NCBI RefSeq assembly: GCF_958295425.1
Contig: NC_081142.1
Span: forward strand, 14,768,821 to 14,832,820
Reading direction: 5' to 3'
DNA length: 64,000 nucleotides
From: Solea solea
Taxonomy: Eukaryota > Chordata > Actinopteri > Pleuronectiformes > Soleidae
Every line of letters begins with the position of its first letter. The stretch's first letter is position 1. A model generated the notes under the pieces. That model searched no databases. It saw only the letters and a list, made by a program, of their open reading frames with translations, and was not told where the DNA came from. This document shows, piece by piece, positions 1 to 11,464 of this stretch. The position numbers and the translations under genes were made by a program.

Positions 1-1507
1 AAATGTTTGGCATTTTTCCATCTTCACAGTTTATGGATCAGTCTCGTGTCGCCATCATAAGCCACATTAAGTCTCTGCATGTTAGTTTTTATTTTGTCGT
101 GGCGCTTTAAATGAAGGAAGTCCACAGAATGCTGTGAATAAGGAGGCCTTCACAACAACACGATAAATCAGATAAATCATTTGCAGTACGGCGGTGATAT
201 TTAGTGTCGTCGCACACTTTTAAAACTGGGTAGAAAAGAAATCTTGCACACAGGAGGCAGATTTATTCCCAATAAGATCATTTGCTCTCTCTCATCCTCC
301 TCTTCTTCACATAATATATATAAAGTGAAATTAGATTAAGATGGAGCGAGAGATTAGGTGACTCTAATTATCATCATTTTTATTTTCAAAATTCCTCAGC
401 TCCACTCCATCACATACCCTGATTTATACAGTAGAATAGTATTTTTATTTTCCTCAAGTAGCACCAGAGGACGCTCAGTTTGAGAACCCTGGTTTTAGTT
501 TGTACTTGTGCAGTGAGTGAGTGTGAGAGCAGAGCAGCATTTTGTAAGTCAAATCTGCAACAGTTCAGACTGAGGAGGAGGAGGATGTTGAAGTGAACAG
601 CTGTTAATATCGTCACTGAGGTAACAGTGATACAGCAGAAATTCATTCGTATTCCACTCGTACAGGTCTGCTGGTGTGATTCTCGAGTTTTAGTCAAAGT
701 TCTATGATTGGGACAGAACTGATTGTGACGTGTAAACCACAGGTTACTTTTCCAAAAAAAAAAGAAGATAAAGAAAAATCTTCATGCTGTTTAAACAAAA
801 CTCGTCTCTTCCTGTGCAACAGGAAAGCAAACAAACAGACGAGCAAATGGAAAAGATTTGTTTAAAAAAAAAAAAAAAAATGGTGGCGTTTCAGTGAGAG
901 GAAGAAGCTGTGTTAACACAGGAATACCATAATAATAATAACCCCCTCATTCTACATGTCACTTTAAAATACATCTCATTTCACCTTTGCTGCTGTTTCA
1001 GCTTCGTCTGGGAAAAACTTTCCTCGGAATTAATTTTGTTTCTGAAGAAACTATTCATATTTTTATAAAAATTAAATTGCTGTGAAACTCAGAAATATAA
1101 TATACACAATCTGCTGGAACAACAATTCAGTTCTAATGCCAGGATATAAACACAATCGAGTGATCCTTTCAGTATAAGTACAGTGTTATAGTAGAATATT
1201 AAGAGATATAACAATATAACAATGTAGAAAAAAAACAATATGTTTTCAAACTCGGCACTAATTGTCACCAAACTTGTTTTTATTTCCAAAACACTTTATG
1301 GAGAAATTGTTTGGGAAATAGGTGGTATAAAAATAAAGTGACACCTTAAGCTGCCGATTGAGAAAAGTGTCATAATAACTAGGGCAATGTGAGAAAATTC
1401 ATATTCATCTAATTCTCCCAGCAAAAATGTAGAATTACAATGGTTTAAATGAGGCCTAAAGTTTATTACATTGTTTTTAATATCTAAGTCTCGTCTTAAA
1501 AGTAACT

Positions 1508-1540
<33 letters not shown>

Positions 1541-1750
1541 AATCTATCTATCAAAGGGATAATTTGGAATAGTCTTAGTTCATTGATAAGACATCAGGTA
1601 AAACAGTAATCTTAGAAAGAGATGAGTTATCACAGTGTTACAGATGCACGACTACAGTCAAATAAACCAGGTTAAGGATTCTTTTCTTTTTTTTAAAGAA
1701 GCCTTTTGTTAAGGTAATAAATGGACTAGTGATGTGATTATTAGAGCCTG
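1..1750. other. AT-rich intergenic stretch, no gene seen
   Basis: No open frame here has coding character, and no splice-linked protein similarity was recognised on either strand. The stretch holds homopolymer runs (poly-A near 867-880) and one tetranucleotide microsatellite, listed separately. It is read as the upstream flank of tmem79. Confidence 0.6.
1508..1552. repeat. (TATC)n microsatellite
   Basis: About eleven tandem TATC/TCTA units with one interruption (an AATC unit near 1541). A simple tetranucleotide repeat with no gene content. Confidence 0.95.
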
Positions 1751-1869
1751 AGTGTGAATATCAGAGGAGGAGAGCAGTTTAGTCCTGAGTGTAAATGTTT
1801 ACTGTTGTGTTTACATAACGTCATGTTGCTGATGAGGGGACTGTTAATGTTGAATGTGGAGGTAAACTC

Positions 1870-2232
1870 AGATTCTGAGGGAGGGAGGGAGAGAGGGGGA
1901 GCCTCCTCCTCCTCCTCCTCTCTGCTGCTGCTGCTGCTCTGGTTTTATTTGCTCCATATGGTGTTTGACATGGTACCCAGGAAGAAAAAAAAAAAGAAAG
2001 AAAAAAAGCCCTCGTGTGGGCGGAGGAAAAGCCTCGTATTTTGTCCGTCGTGAAATTTGATTCAGAAGTTCGGGATCCTGGAAGACAAAAAGCAAACGGA
2101 GGGGGAGGGAAAAGAAAAAGCAAAGAGACTCACGGAGGAGAGAGAGAGAGAGTGAGTGTGTGTGTGTGTGTGCTTCTTTTTGTTTTTTATTCTAAACTCA
2201 CCACACAGACTCTGCAGCAGCCCGCGACTCAA
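1870..2232 (+). promoter_or_regulatory. tmem79: Putative tmem79 promoter and noncoding first exon
   Basis: A polypurine/GGA-rich and TCC/CTG-rich block at about 1878-1940 and a GC-rich block with GGGCGGAGG at about 2018 lead to a good splice donor (CTCAA|GTAAGT, exon end 2232). CpG-rich DNA continues to about 2830, with GCGCGC and GCGCCCGC motifs. The first coding exon of tmem79 begins only at 4624 with few 5' bases, so an upstream untranslated exon is expected and this is the best candidate. The link is inference, and the transcription start is not resolved. Confidence 0.4.
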
Positions 2233-2301
2233 GTAAGTCCGTTTCTACGTCTCATGTTGTCTTTGTGTCCACGCAGTGTCCTCGTGTATATGTAGTGAAT
2301 T

Positions 2302-2328
2302 CTATGTGTGTGTGTGTGTGTGTGTGTA
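2302..2328. repeat. (GT)n microsatellite
   Basis: About 13 tandem GT units just after the putative noncoding exon donor. A shorter GT run lies at 2154-2172 inside the putative exon. Confidence 0.95.
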
Positions 2329-3339
2329 AGAACTCTGACCACATATCTCCACAATGACTTTTGTGCCCTTTACGCACGCGTTCATTCTGGCTTTGATTTA
2401 ATGTATCCACTGAGGAACGTTCCCTCCAGCGCTGTGTGCTAAAACCACACATTATTTATTTCTTTTTGCTTTGACAAAGGGAATTTTTTAAAAAGTAGAT
2501 TGTTCTTGGGAAAGTTGCTCAGCAGCGGGACTTAAGGTATTTTTCTCTCCTGCGCGCGTTTCCACATCCTCGCCACAGGCACCGACATTTACTCCGCTGC
2601 TGAGTCTGAGACCAGGACTCTGGAGTCCAGACTGCGCTGTGAACACGGTAGAGTCCGCATTGTTTGGAGAATTGTTTGTTAATTGCGCCCGCAGATAATT
2701 TTTTTTTGTTAGTTTTTTTGCGTGCGCCACAGCTGGATGTGCGCCAATAGAGGTTGGAGGGGAGCGGAGGGGAGCGGGGGACGCAGAAGAGAACGCACAT
2801 GTCATTAAGAAAAGAGCCAGACAGTTCAAATAACGGCGACGTCACACTCTGGTGGTCAAAGGGTCACATGGAAGAAGAGCAGGTTTATCTTCATCTGTAA
2901 CAACAACACTTGCACAAGTATTAGCAGAAACAGAAACTTTAAAGAAAGAAATGCAAACGTTGCCCCTTTGATTAAAACTACTGCAAATCATGCATTCAAA
3001 ATTAAAATTCAACTTTCAAGATAGGGGTCTCAAATTTAAGGCAGAGTATTAGGGCCACATGTAAAAAAAAAAAAAAAGACATAATTCTGACCATTTAATC
3101 TCAGGATTAATACACAGCCCTATTCTATTCTAAAGTATGAAAGTACTAGTATCCAAGTTACTGGGTCTTACTACTGTTCTGTGTAATGTGGGAATATAAA
3201 ATAATACTTTTTTGGTACCTAAACGTTTCTGTTCAGACTCACAAACTCAATTTAATGGAATTGTGTTTTTTGTTTTCTCCACTTTACCTCATCCGGCCTT
3301 CTGTCATTGATTCATCCTCTTCTACCGCTTTGTCCTCCA

Positions 3340-3600
3340 CATGAGGGTTGCTGGTGCCGATCCCAGCTGTGACAGCCCTATGTCAGCTGGGTCACCAGTC
3401 CATCACAGGCAGTGCCACATGTAGACACAAACAACCATTCACCCTCACACCTACTGTCAATTCAGAGTGTCCAGTTTACCTAATCCCCAAATCTGCATGT
3501 TTTTGGACTGTGGGAGGAAAACCCACACACACACATGGAGAGAACATGCAAACTCCATGTTGTGATATTATTCCTCCCCATCATTTGGCCTTGGATAACT
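3340..3600 (-). mobile_element. SINE/LINE 3' tail, reverse orientation
   Basis: Read on the minus strand this is the common teleost repeat tail: a block ending in 'GTTTGCATGTTCTC', then 'CCCACAGTCCAAAAACATGC', then a segment resembling 'TAGGTGTGAGGGTGAATGG' and 'GTGATGGACTGGTGACC'. The same family occurs in plus orientation at 52203-52470, which also has its tRNA-like head. The family is recognised from memory of fish repeats; no library search was done. Confidence 0.75.
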
Positions 3601-3662
3601 GTGAAGGGTAATCGCATGATTAAATGAATTACAGAAGAGAGAAAAGAAAACATCTTTAACTG

Positions 3663-3704
3663 GAACTGTTTCTCTTCTTCTTCTTCTTCTTCTTCTTCTT
3701 CTTT
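3663..3704. repeat. (CTT)n simple repeat
   Basis: About eleven tandem CTT units followed by a pyrimidine-rich run. Reading the other strand gives a spurious poly-Glu frame. Confidence 0.95.
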
Positions 3705-4623
3705 TCTCTTTTTTCCCCTCATGACCACAGTGAGGTCACAGCCTGAGTTAAGACTGGGATGAGCCAACACAACATTCAGTTTCAATATCCACAGAAAAAC
3801 ATGAAATGTGATGGGATGCAAAAAAGCTTCACTGAGCACAGGCTGTTTAGAGAAACATGCGACACCAAGGTCATGTGATCTGTGTGGATTTATTGTAAGA
3901 TAAAATGAGAAAACAGTAAGCGAAACAGATTGAGTGTGATTTTGTAAAATCACTGTACTGGACTGATTGATGGCTGTGATATTGGTATCAGGGGTCATCG
4001 TCCGTCACAAAGGTCAGGAACCAGTGTGCTCTCTAGCCTGAAATCATATGTCCAAGCTCCTCCATCATGCTATAGATTTTTATGCATAATTTACATAATC
4101 CATCCACCTAAATGAGATCATTTTGTGTATTTAAACTTCAAAATGCAGTTAAATGATGTTCTTTTTTCTTCTTTGTTTGTATCACTGAACATTAAAATGC
4201 AGCTTTAGAAGAAAATTATTATTTTCAACTAATTAATCAGCATTGATTTTATTTTTATTCCCTTCACCCGTTGTTTTCTTTGAAAAGCAAACAGAGTGGC
4301 AGCAAGAGGCTTTACACGTTTTCAAGGAAAACAACTTTATTTTGAAATGACTTGGCCTCTGCAGCTTCTATGACCCGCTGGTAGGAAGTCAGGATTTGTA
4401 GTATCATTTTATTTCAGAGCAGTTTTGTGTCTTTTTTAGTTTTCGTATTTCTGTCCCATTCTATGTTGATGCCTTTTGCATTTTTCTGTGCTTCCAGTTG
4501 TTTGAATAGGTCACTTTATTTGATAAAGAGTAAAAATAAAATATTTTTTTATATTTGTAGGTGATTTTATTCATTTTACTAACTGTATTTCTAAACCTCC
4601 TGCTTGTTTAAGGCTGTGTGACT

Positions 4624-6682
4624 ATGAGCACCTCAGGGCTTCAGGTCACCAACCGGCAGAACGTGAAGGAGCTCGACAGCATGAAGGAGTCCATCAGTGA
4701 TATTATCAACCAGCTCCAGGACATAGACCCGGCCAGACTCTCCTTCTCCCCCTTCCTGGACCTGGACACTCAGATCTCTCTGGCGCCGGTGTCAGACAGC
4801 CCCGAGTCCTCGATGGAGGAGCTGCACTCGTCCTCCCACTCTGTCACCGGCTCCCAGCGTTCCCTTGAAGCACCACCAACAGCACATCAGCCAAAGAGTG
4901 AGTTATTGTCGCTGCAGCATTTTACTGTCTATCTGATGCTGGAGGATTTGAGTGGAGGCCAAAGCAAATTAGCAGTGGGCATGTGTTTGAAAGTCAGGAG
5001 ACGGTTGTGATTATCCCGTGAGAACGAGGTGGAGCATTCACTGGGGCCGAAAAATTAAATCAAGCCAAAATGTGTGTCAGAATATCATTTTGGATTAATT
5101 ATTGTCTTGACCTATACAGATCTTGTTCTACAGACTGTAGAGAACATGTTTGTTTATCATTTTAAATGATTAGAATTAGCATTTTAAATTCCTGTTAGAA
5201 TAATCATTAGATATTTATTCAAAATCCTTCAGCCCTAGCATCCACTACATCAAATCAAAGTTTTCTGCATTTTTGGCGAGGAGGAAGCAAAGTCAGATGA
5301 AGTAAAAAAACAAGGTTTTGTATTAAGAAACAGGTTTAATGTTTATATTATTAGCATCACACACAGACATAAGGCGCTGGCCTCTTAAGCCAGGGAGCGA
5401 TTGTGGGTTCAAATTCCATCTGGCATGATGCGCCCGAGCCAATGACTCTAAAGGCAGAGTGGGACCAAACCAAGTTGTGGTGCAGCTCATGGCCAAGAGG
5501 AAAGAGAATTGGACTTGTGACTGGTAATTAGGGTTGCCAGTTCAAATCCAGGGACGGGTCAAGGTCAAAATCTGCCACTAATCCCTGGGCATAGAGAAGG
5601 TCCTCTGCTCCTGCGCCTAGTTTATGTGTGTTTATTACTACTGTGTAAAAAATCATTCTAATTATGATTTTACTGTATTGTGTGACTTTATTGAGATTGA
5701 ATTCCACTGAGTCTTTCATACGATGATTTAGGTGCCACAGGTTTTTAGTAAAATATCACATTTTCTAATCCGTTCATCACAAGAAACGCTGTGTGTGTTA
5801 CATGACGTTTGTTTGCAGGAAACAAAGTTACATGTTTGCTTTTGTTATGTTACGTGGAAAGAAACTCTTGTTCTTGTTAACTAATGTATCACTGCTGCAT
5901 CTGTGTGTGTGTGTGTCAGAATCAGAATCAGAATCAGAAGAGCTTTATTGCCAAGTACGATTTGCACATACAAGGAATTTGTTCTGGTGTCATTGGTGCA
6001 TAACAAGCATACAACATTTAAAAAAAAAATGTGTGTGTGTGTACCTGGGATTCCACATGTTGTGGGGACCGGAATCTTTTCACATTATGGGGACAATCAT
6101 GTCCCCATAATGTAAATTATGATAAGGAGAAGACATGTGTTAAAGTTAGGATTAGGTCAGGGTTAGGATTAGGCCAGGGTTAGGATTAGGTCAGGGTTAG
6201 GATTAGGCCAGGGTTAGGATTAGACCAGTAGTAATTATGGTAAAGGTTAAGGAGTAAGTCTCCAGGGAATGAATGGAAGCCAAATACCTCAAAGAAAATG
6301 ACTTTGGTAGAAGTTGGAGTCCCTTTTTTATAATATTACTTACGTAAAGCTCTTAAAGTACATAACATTTACTGTTTTTAAGTATCAAAAGTAATTTTCT
6401 GATATAAAATGTACTTAAAAAGTGTGGAGTAAAGATTGAACCATGGTGGCTCAGTGGTAGGGTGAGTTTTCTTTCAAAAGGAAGGTTGTGGGTTCAATTC
6501 CTGGCTCTGCTAGTCTATGTGTGTCCTTGAGCAAGACATTGTGTGTGAATGGTGATAGAGGAAAATGTAAAATGAAATGAGTAAAATTTGCTAGAAATAT
6601 AAATAACAAAGTAAAGTACGGATATGTGAATTTTGTACTTCGTTACATTACAACACTGTGTAAGTCAATACTATGTCCTCTG

Positions 6683-6718
<36 letters not shown>

Positions 6719-9164
6719 TTGAGACACACGCGTATGTCCATAACACAAAAACTAAAAGCGACCATTGGTTTCAAGTCAAAAAAAGATACCAAACAAACGC
6801 GTTTTGAGAAGTTGAGAAGGTTTACTGGTCTGTTGAAGGAGGAGACCTCGTCCCTAACAGGAAATTGGTGAATAAAAATATAGTGAGTATGTAAAGCAGC
6901 AGGATGTTGAGCAGCATTGATCAGTTGCAGTGACGCCTGCTCGACTGCACAGAGGAGGAACAAGGCCAGGTTCAGTGAGATCAAGTCGTCACTTGTACGG
7001 CTCTCTAAAAAATAAAATCTTGTCACACTTGTTTTTCCAAAGCCTCATGAGAACCTCTCCGACAGTTTACGAGACCCATGGTTCTGCAGCTGAAACCTGC
7101 AGGTGAATGTGTGCAGTGTCTGGTTGTGGATGTTGTACTAACATGAGCTCTGCTTTGTGCAGAGTCTGCTCGCTGCCACCAGCAGCCCAGTGACGGCCTC
7201 CCACCAGAGCCACGAGTGGATCAGACAGAGGAGGGGGAACTGGATCCAACTTTTTCCAGTCCGATCATCACAGCGCACAACTTGGACGCTGTCACGGAAA
7301 ACTGCGTCAGCACTCCAAACCCAGCCTCTCAGGGAGACCTTCCCAACGGCACAGACACACCGAAATGGAGTCCAGAATCCACCAATCTGGACTGCACCGT
7401 GGACGAGGGTCGCCCGCTGTTAGGCCCGCCTCCAGAGAGTGTGGAGCTGACAGTGTGGAGCGCAGACGGACGGCAAGAGACTTGTGACGCCACAGAGGAG
7501 GTTTCAGAGCGGGGACGATGCTGCTGCCGCTGCTGTCAGTGTAAATGCTGTCAGAGCGGCCGAGTTGCCGCCTTCTTCTCTGCCCTGGCCTCTCTTCTTT
7601 GTGCAGCTGGGATCCTCTATGCACTCTATTTCTACGTCCCCATCAAACCTCCAGAATGCCCTGACATAGCCAGCCGCATCATCTTCACCTTCTGCTGCTG
7701 TGTGGTGGCAGCCGTCCCCATCCTGCTCGGTACGTTTTCAAACACCTGCAGCCCGACGTTCAAAGACAGCCACAAATGAAAGATAAAGATTAAGAGAGGA
7801 TTTGGTTTTTGTCTGGCCGCCTTGTCTCGGAATGCTTCAGTGTCTCCTGTCCTCTTTAATTTCATGCGCTTTCAACCTCAGAGCAGCAGACGTCTCCTCA
7901 GGCCTCTGGAGAGAAGCATAATTTCCTTCTCCTGCACATAGCTCTAAATGGAAACTACTGTAAGACATTGGCTGTGTTTCGTGTCTCCCAGGCTGTGACC
8001 TAATTGTTTCAGAATATTTTAATCATTTCCCAACCTGGGCAACCAGAACCAGAGGGCAGGTGGCTTTAAAGCAACCAAAACTAAAGTCTATCCAGACCGT
8101 TTTCCTCTCAACTCTTTGTCGAGCTGATGACAGAGAGGGGGATTTGCATGCGGGCTTCTCTGCTGGCAGTTGCTCTGTATTCAAATGAAGAAAATAGGAA
8201 CGCAAAGTAGACTGTCAGACATGATCAAGTGCAGATGGAAGTGGAACGCTGAGAGTTATATGTGGAGAAGTGACACAGATTCACTATGTTAACTGACCTG
8301 TCGCTCTTTTATCCCTCGCAGCGATGCTCGTGGGCACAGTGTACCAGTTCTGCGCTGGCTCCTTCAATCTGCAGGAGCCGTTTTCAGGAAGACGGACACT
8401 TCAGCGGCTGTTTGTCACATCATCCTCGGAACAGCTTCTCCTCTATGTCCTCAACCTCGTCGTCATGGCAGCTCTGCTGCCTCAAGACGAGCTGAAGTTG
8501 GTGCCAATAGCGGTTGCCATGTTTATGTTTGGAAGGTGAGGCTTGAACGTGGACCAGAGGAGAATTGTGTAAAATAAGGCTCAGAAAACGTCAAATGAAA
8601 AGTCAGAGGATGAGAAAAGTTAACTTGCTTCCTGCGCTAAAGTTCAGTAGTTGGTGAGATATTTAATTCTGGCAGACCAACACTGTCGTCTCGTACGGCC
8701 AGGCCGCTCTCATGGCTAAAAACAAACACTGCCACTGTCATTAACAAGAAACTTTGGCAGAATATTGTAGATGCAGATTTGACCCAAGTAAAGATGAACT
8801 CAGCTCCTCCAGACTCTCACTCTCTCTCTCAGTTTTCCCAGTTAGTTTCAGTGCTTTACTTCTATTCAACCAGTCAGTGTGCATTTAAAGCCAGTGTGAG
8901 TCACGTTAAGGTTTGGGCTCCAAATGATATGAAAGATAGTAAGAGAGAAAGATAGTGTCCAACTTGGTTGGTTATTTTACAGGTTTTTTTTTATAAATTA
9001 AACACAATAGAATATATGAAATAAATGTTAATGATTGAGCTTCAGAGACCAATAAAGACAGAGCCAGGTTAGTCACGTTTTACCTGTTTACAATGTATCT
9101 AAGCTGAAATAGGCCAAATATGATTATGTGACATATAACGTTGTCTAAACTGCACTTTTAATTG

Positions 9165-9203
<39 letters not shown>

Positions 9204-9209
9204 GTATAT

Positions 9210-9254
<45 letters not shown>

Positions 9255-9801
9255 CATACATACATACATATTAAGAAAGTGCTGTGTAGCATTTGTAGTT
9301 TTACTTAAAGTTAAATCTGGTAAATTGGTTGTTTGAAATTATGCTTAACCTATAATCTAGTCTGACCTAACCTAGGCTAATTTGAAGGGAAACGTTTCCA
9401 TGGTAACCTCGGTCAGGCTTATGAAACAGGATTTGTTGAAGGTAAACTTAATTGGCTGTCCTGTTTCTGAAACTGTGATCAGAGATGTGAGGCAGTGAGG
9501 TTTGAACTTGATCGGCTCTGTTTTGGTTTCTCTAATCATCCACAGGCTCGTTTACTGGGTCAACCTGCACGTGTGCAGCTTGTGGCGAGGCTTCGGCTCA
9601 GGCCTGACCGTCTTCCCGCTCCTCGCCATGGTGGCTCTCAATCTGTTCCTCATGTATAACCTGAATCTCAAAGCGCCACTTTTCGTCTCTCAGGACGCCC
9701 TCTATAATCAGGTCACCCCCTCTTCCTGGTCAGGGGAGACATCACAGAGGCCGAGTGGCACACCAGACGTCCTACCCACAGACATCCTGGACTCTCAGTG
9801 A
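4624..9801 (+). CDS. tmem79: Transmembrane protein 79 (mattrin), MAPEG-like
   Basis: Four coding exons join in frame: 4624-4897, 7163-7729, 8322-8535 and 9546-9801, giving 436 aa (human 394). Residues 1-210 are hydrophilic and Ser/Pro/Glu-rich. A cysteine knot of 8 Cys in 11 residues (about 211-221, CCCRCCQCKCC) sits just before the first membrane segment. About five hydrophobic segments follow (226-250, 262-290, 317-333, 340-362, 370-390). Motifs shared with human TMEM79 include PQDELKLVP, RLVYW and GFGSGLTVFPLL, and both C-terminal exon junctions match human. TMEM79 is a Golgi/lamellar-granule membrane protein of the MAPEG group, linked in mammals to skin barrier and Frizzled turnover. Exon 1 (91 codons) is not recognised from mammals and is assigned by splice phase and strand; the ATG at 4624 is its first. 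Which fish paralogue this is (a or b) is undecided. Confidence 0.88.
5369..5432 (+). pseudogene. tRNA-Arg(CCU)-like fragment, 5' part missing
   Basis: From ATAAGG onward this follows the 3' two thirds of a vertebrate tRNA-Arg-CCU: an anticodon stem CTGGC/GCCAG with a 7-base loop, then GGGTTCAAATTCC (B-box/T arm) and an ATCTGGC acceptor remnant. The loop reads CTCTTAA, so the anticodon would be CTT instead of CCT. A few extra bases (GAGC) fall in the variable region and no proper 5' acceptor or D arm precedes it. It is a decayed tRNA copy or SINE head, not a working tRNA. It lies in tmem79 intron 1. Confidence 0.55.
5475..5610 (+). mobile_element. tRNA-derived SINE, degraded
   Basis: An A-box-like TGGCCAAGAGG is followed about 45 bases later by a B-box-like GCCAGTTCAAATCC and then a SINE body (GGGACGGGTCAAGGTC). 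The arrangement matches common teleost tRNA-derived SINEs. It lies in tmem79 intron 1, directly after the tRNA-Arg-like fragment. Confidence 0.6.
5918..6005 (+). repeat. Teleost LINE-type 3' end fragment
   Basis: Starts with four tandem AGAATC units followed by AGAGCTTTATTGCCAAGTA and CACATACAAGGAATTTG, a frequent retrotransposon tail in fish genomes. Family assignment is from memory. Confidence 0.6.
6030..6120. repeat. Fish dispersed repeat with perfect 14-bp hairpin
   Basis: GT dinucleotides lead into a GTGGGGACC segment and a perfect inverted repeat: arm 6082-6095 (ACATTATGGGGACA), 4-base loop, arm 6100-6113. GTGGGGAC...GTCCCC-type sequences are common in teleost intergenic DNA. Confidence 0.65.
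6144..6228. repeat. 17-bp minisatellite, telomere-like
   Basis: Five tandem copies of GGTTAGGATTAGGYCAG, exactly 17 bases each. The third base from the unit end alternates T, C, T, C and the last copy has a G-to-A change. The unit contains GGTTAG, the vertebrate telomere hexamer in register once per unit. It lies inside tmem79 intron 1. Confidence 0.9.
6443..6565 (+). mobile_element. tRNA-derived SINE
   Basis: TGGTGGCTCAGTGGTAGGGT (A box), then GTTGTGGGTTCAATTCCTGG (B box), CTCTGCTAGTC and GTGTCCTTGAGCAAGAC. This is the typical head and body of a widespread percomorph SINE. It lies in tmem79 intron 1, plus orientation. Confidence 0.8.
6684..6717. repeat. (GT)n microsatellite
   Basis: Sixteen or so tandem GT units in tmem79 intron 1. 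Confidence 0.95.
9167..9271. repeat. (TA)n/(TACA)n microsatellite
   Basis: About 100 bases of TA repeats interrupted by TACA units and ending in CATA repeats. Located in tmem79 intron 3. Confidence 0.95.
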
Positions 9802-10146
9802 GGAGGCAAGCTGCGCCTTCTTCTGTCAGAGGAGGAGAGCTTTCCAAAAATAGGCCATTCCTGTGGTCCACAGTTCAGCACAGCTACACACGCTGCCACT
9901 ATAACCTCCAAATCTGTGACGGCTCAACTTGTTCTTTTGCTCCTCCTACAGGACTGTTTTTATTTTTTAATGTGGATTCATGCTTATTATCTGTAATGTA
10001 AGAGCTCTTTGCCCACAAGCGGTGGACCAACCTTTTGAACAACGCTGTAGTCCTTTTAAGCTATTCCAGTGCCTATATTTAATGTTTTGAACTCTTAAAG
10101 TGCTTAAAGCCTCTGCGATATATATATGTGTATGTATATATACATA

Positions 10147-10184
<38 letters not shown>

Positions 10185-10320
10185 TGGTTGAATTTGGCTT
10201 GACCTTAAAAAAACCCACAAGCAATGCAACTTCAATTCTGAGACTTTATTATTATTTTAACTGTCCAGAAAAGATTATACATGATGAAGGAAGAATTAAA
10301 GCAATTTGTTAAAAAAAGAA
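9802..10320 (+). other. tmem79: tmem79 3' untranslated region (probable)
   Basis: Follows the stop codon at 9799-9801 with no further coding sequence. A (TA)n tract at 10118-10186 lies inside it. The first near-canonical polyadenylation hexamer is ATTAAA at 10295-10300. No AATAAA was seen in this stretch, so the true end is uncertain. Confidence 0.4.
10118..10186. repeat. (TA)n microsatellite
   Basis: An imperfect TA/TG dinucleotide tract of about 70 bases. It causes spurious Ile/Tyr-rich frames on both strands. Confidence 0.95.
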
Positions 10321-11460
10321 AAAAGAGAAGTCTTTTCATCTTTCCCATTTTTTGGCCACTTGCTTCCTGGACTGAGCAGCTATTCCTGGAGAAGCTGCAG
10401 CGTGTGTTTTCAGCGCTGGGACTATCATTATGTGACAACATGCTCTCCATGTTCTCTGGTTGTTCTCCATCTCCACCCTGCTGGCCTCCTCACTTCTGCT
10501 GCTCCTCCTCACTTCTGCTGCTCCCCACTGCTGCTGCTGCTGTTTGTGACACCAAAATGAGGCCAAATGAAAAAAACAAAACAAGAAACAAGAGGTTGTT
10601 GACAGAAAGATTAATGAGATTTCCAAATTACTGTAATCAAAGGCAAGTCATTTGTCTAAAGGTAATTATCAAGTAAAAATAGACATTTTTCAGCCTCAAA
10701 TTACATTCTTTCTTCCAGTCTAATGAAAGAAAAGGTCGGCTCCAGTGTGCGCACACACACACAGTGCACAGTGACTATAAGTTCAATCCTTCTTTTTTCA
10801 CTTGTCTACCAGGTGTTCATAAATAGCACAGGTGTTAGTTCTGGCTGCAGGTCAGATTAGGTCATCAGTCTCAAAGGTTCAGCTCATTACTTTGTGTTCA
10901 GTAATGAGCAAAGAGTAACATATTGTAGAACTTTTAATGTTTCATTTTAAATGTGTCAAACTGAAAGAAAATTCACTTCAGTACAAATGTAAGAGATGTT
11001 TTTCTCTATATATCTTTATTTTTCTCCATATCTCCTCTGTCGTCCAATTGCTGATCGTTCAAACTGAATGTGTAAGTTGTTATAGTGACAAATTAAAGCA
11101 AACACATCAACACATTAAATTAACTTACTGATACATAAGTATAGTGAATTTAGTCAGACAAACAGGAAGAACAACAGCACAACTACCCACTAAGTAATCA
11201 ATTGAGTAATAAAAACAGTCCATAAAAGGCAGTACAAACTCTGTGCTCTGGTTTTCTGCACCACACCTCTCATCCAAATGTACTTTTGTAATCAATGCTG
11301 CAGGACAGAAAGTTTAATGAGACACCTCTTGTTTTTATTAAGTGATTCTTTCAAATCTTTCAAACTGTTGTAAAATAACACTTGAATGACAGTTTGGAGA
11401 AAACCACCTCATCACAAGGTCCAGTCAGTAGCTGCGCCACAGTTTTGGACTGAATCATTC
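10321..11460. other. Intergenic, no gene seen
   Basis: AT-rich DNA between tmem79 and ndufs7. A CT/CTG-rich patch at 10440-10550 makes short open frames on both strands, but they are compositional and lack recognisable domains or splice continuity. Confidence 0.5.
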
Positions 11461-11464
11461 TTTA

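Noticed and set aside
1754..2123. Overlapping open frames on both strands near the tmem79 promoter
   Set aside because: They come from GGA/TCC and CTG repeats and poly-A tracts; composition is repetitive and no domain or conserved splice join is seen.
3480..3998. 172-codon minus-strand open frame
   Set aside because: It contains a poly-Glu stretch from the CTT repeat and overlaps a SINE tail; no protein family resemblance.
6144..6228. Possible CRISPR-like array
   Set aside because: Units are contiguous with no spacers, in a vertebrate genome; it is a minisatellite.
9967..10312. Ile/Tyr-rich frames on both strands
   Set aside because: Translation of a (TA)n microsatellite in the probable tmem79 3' UTR.
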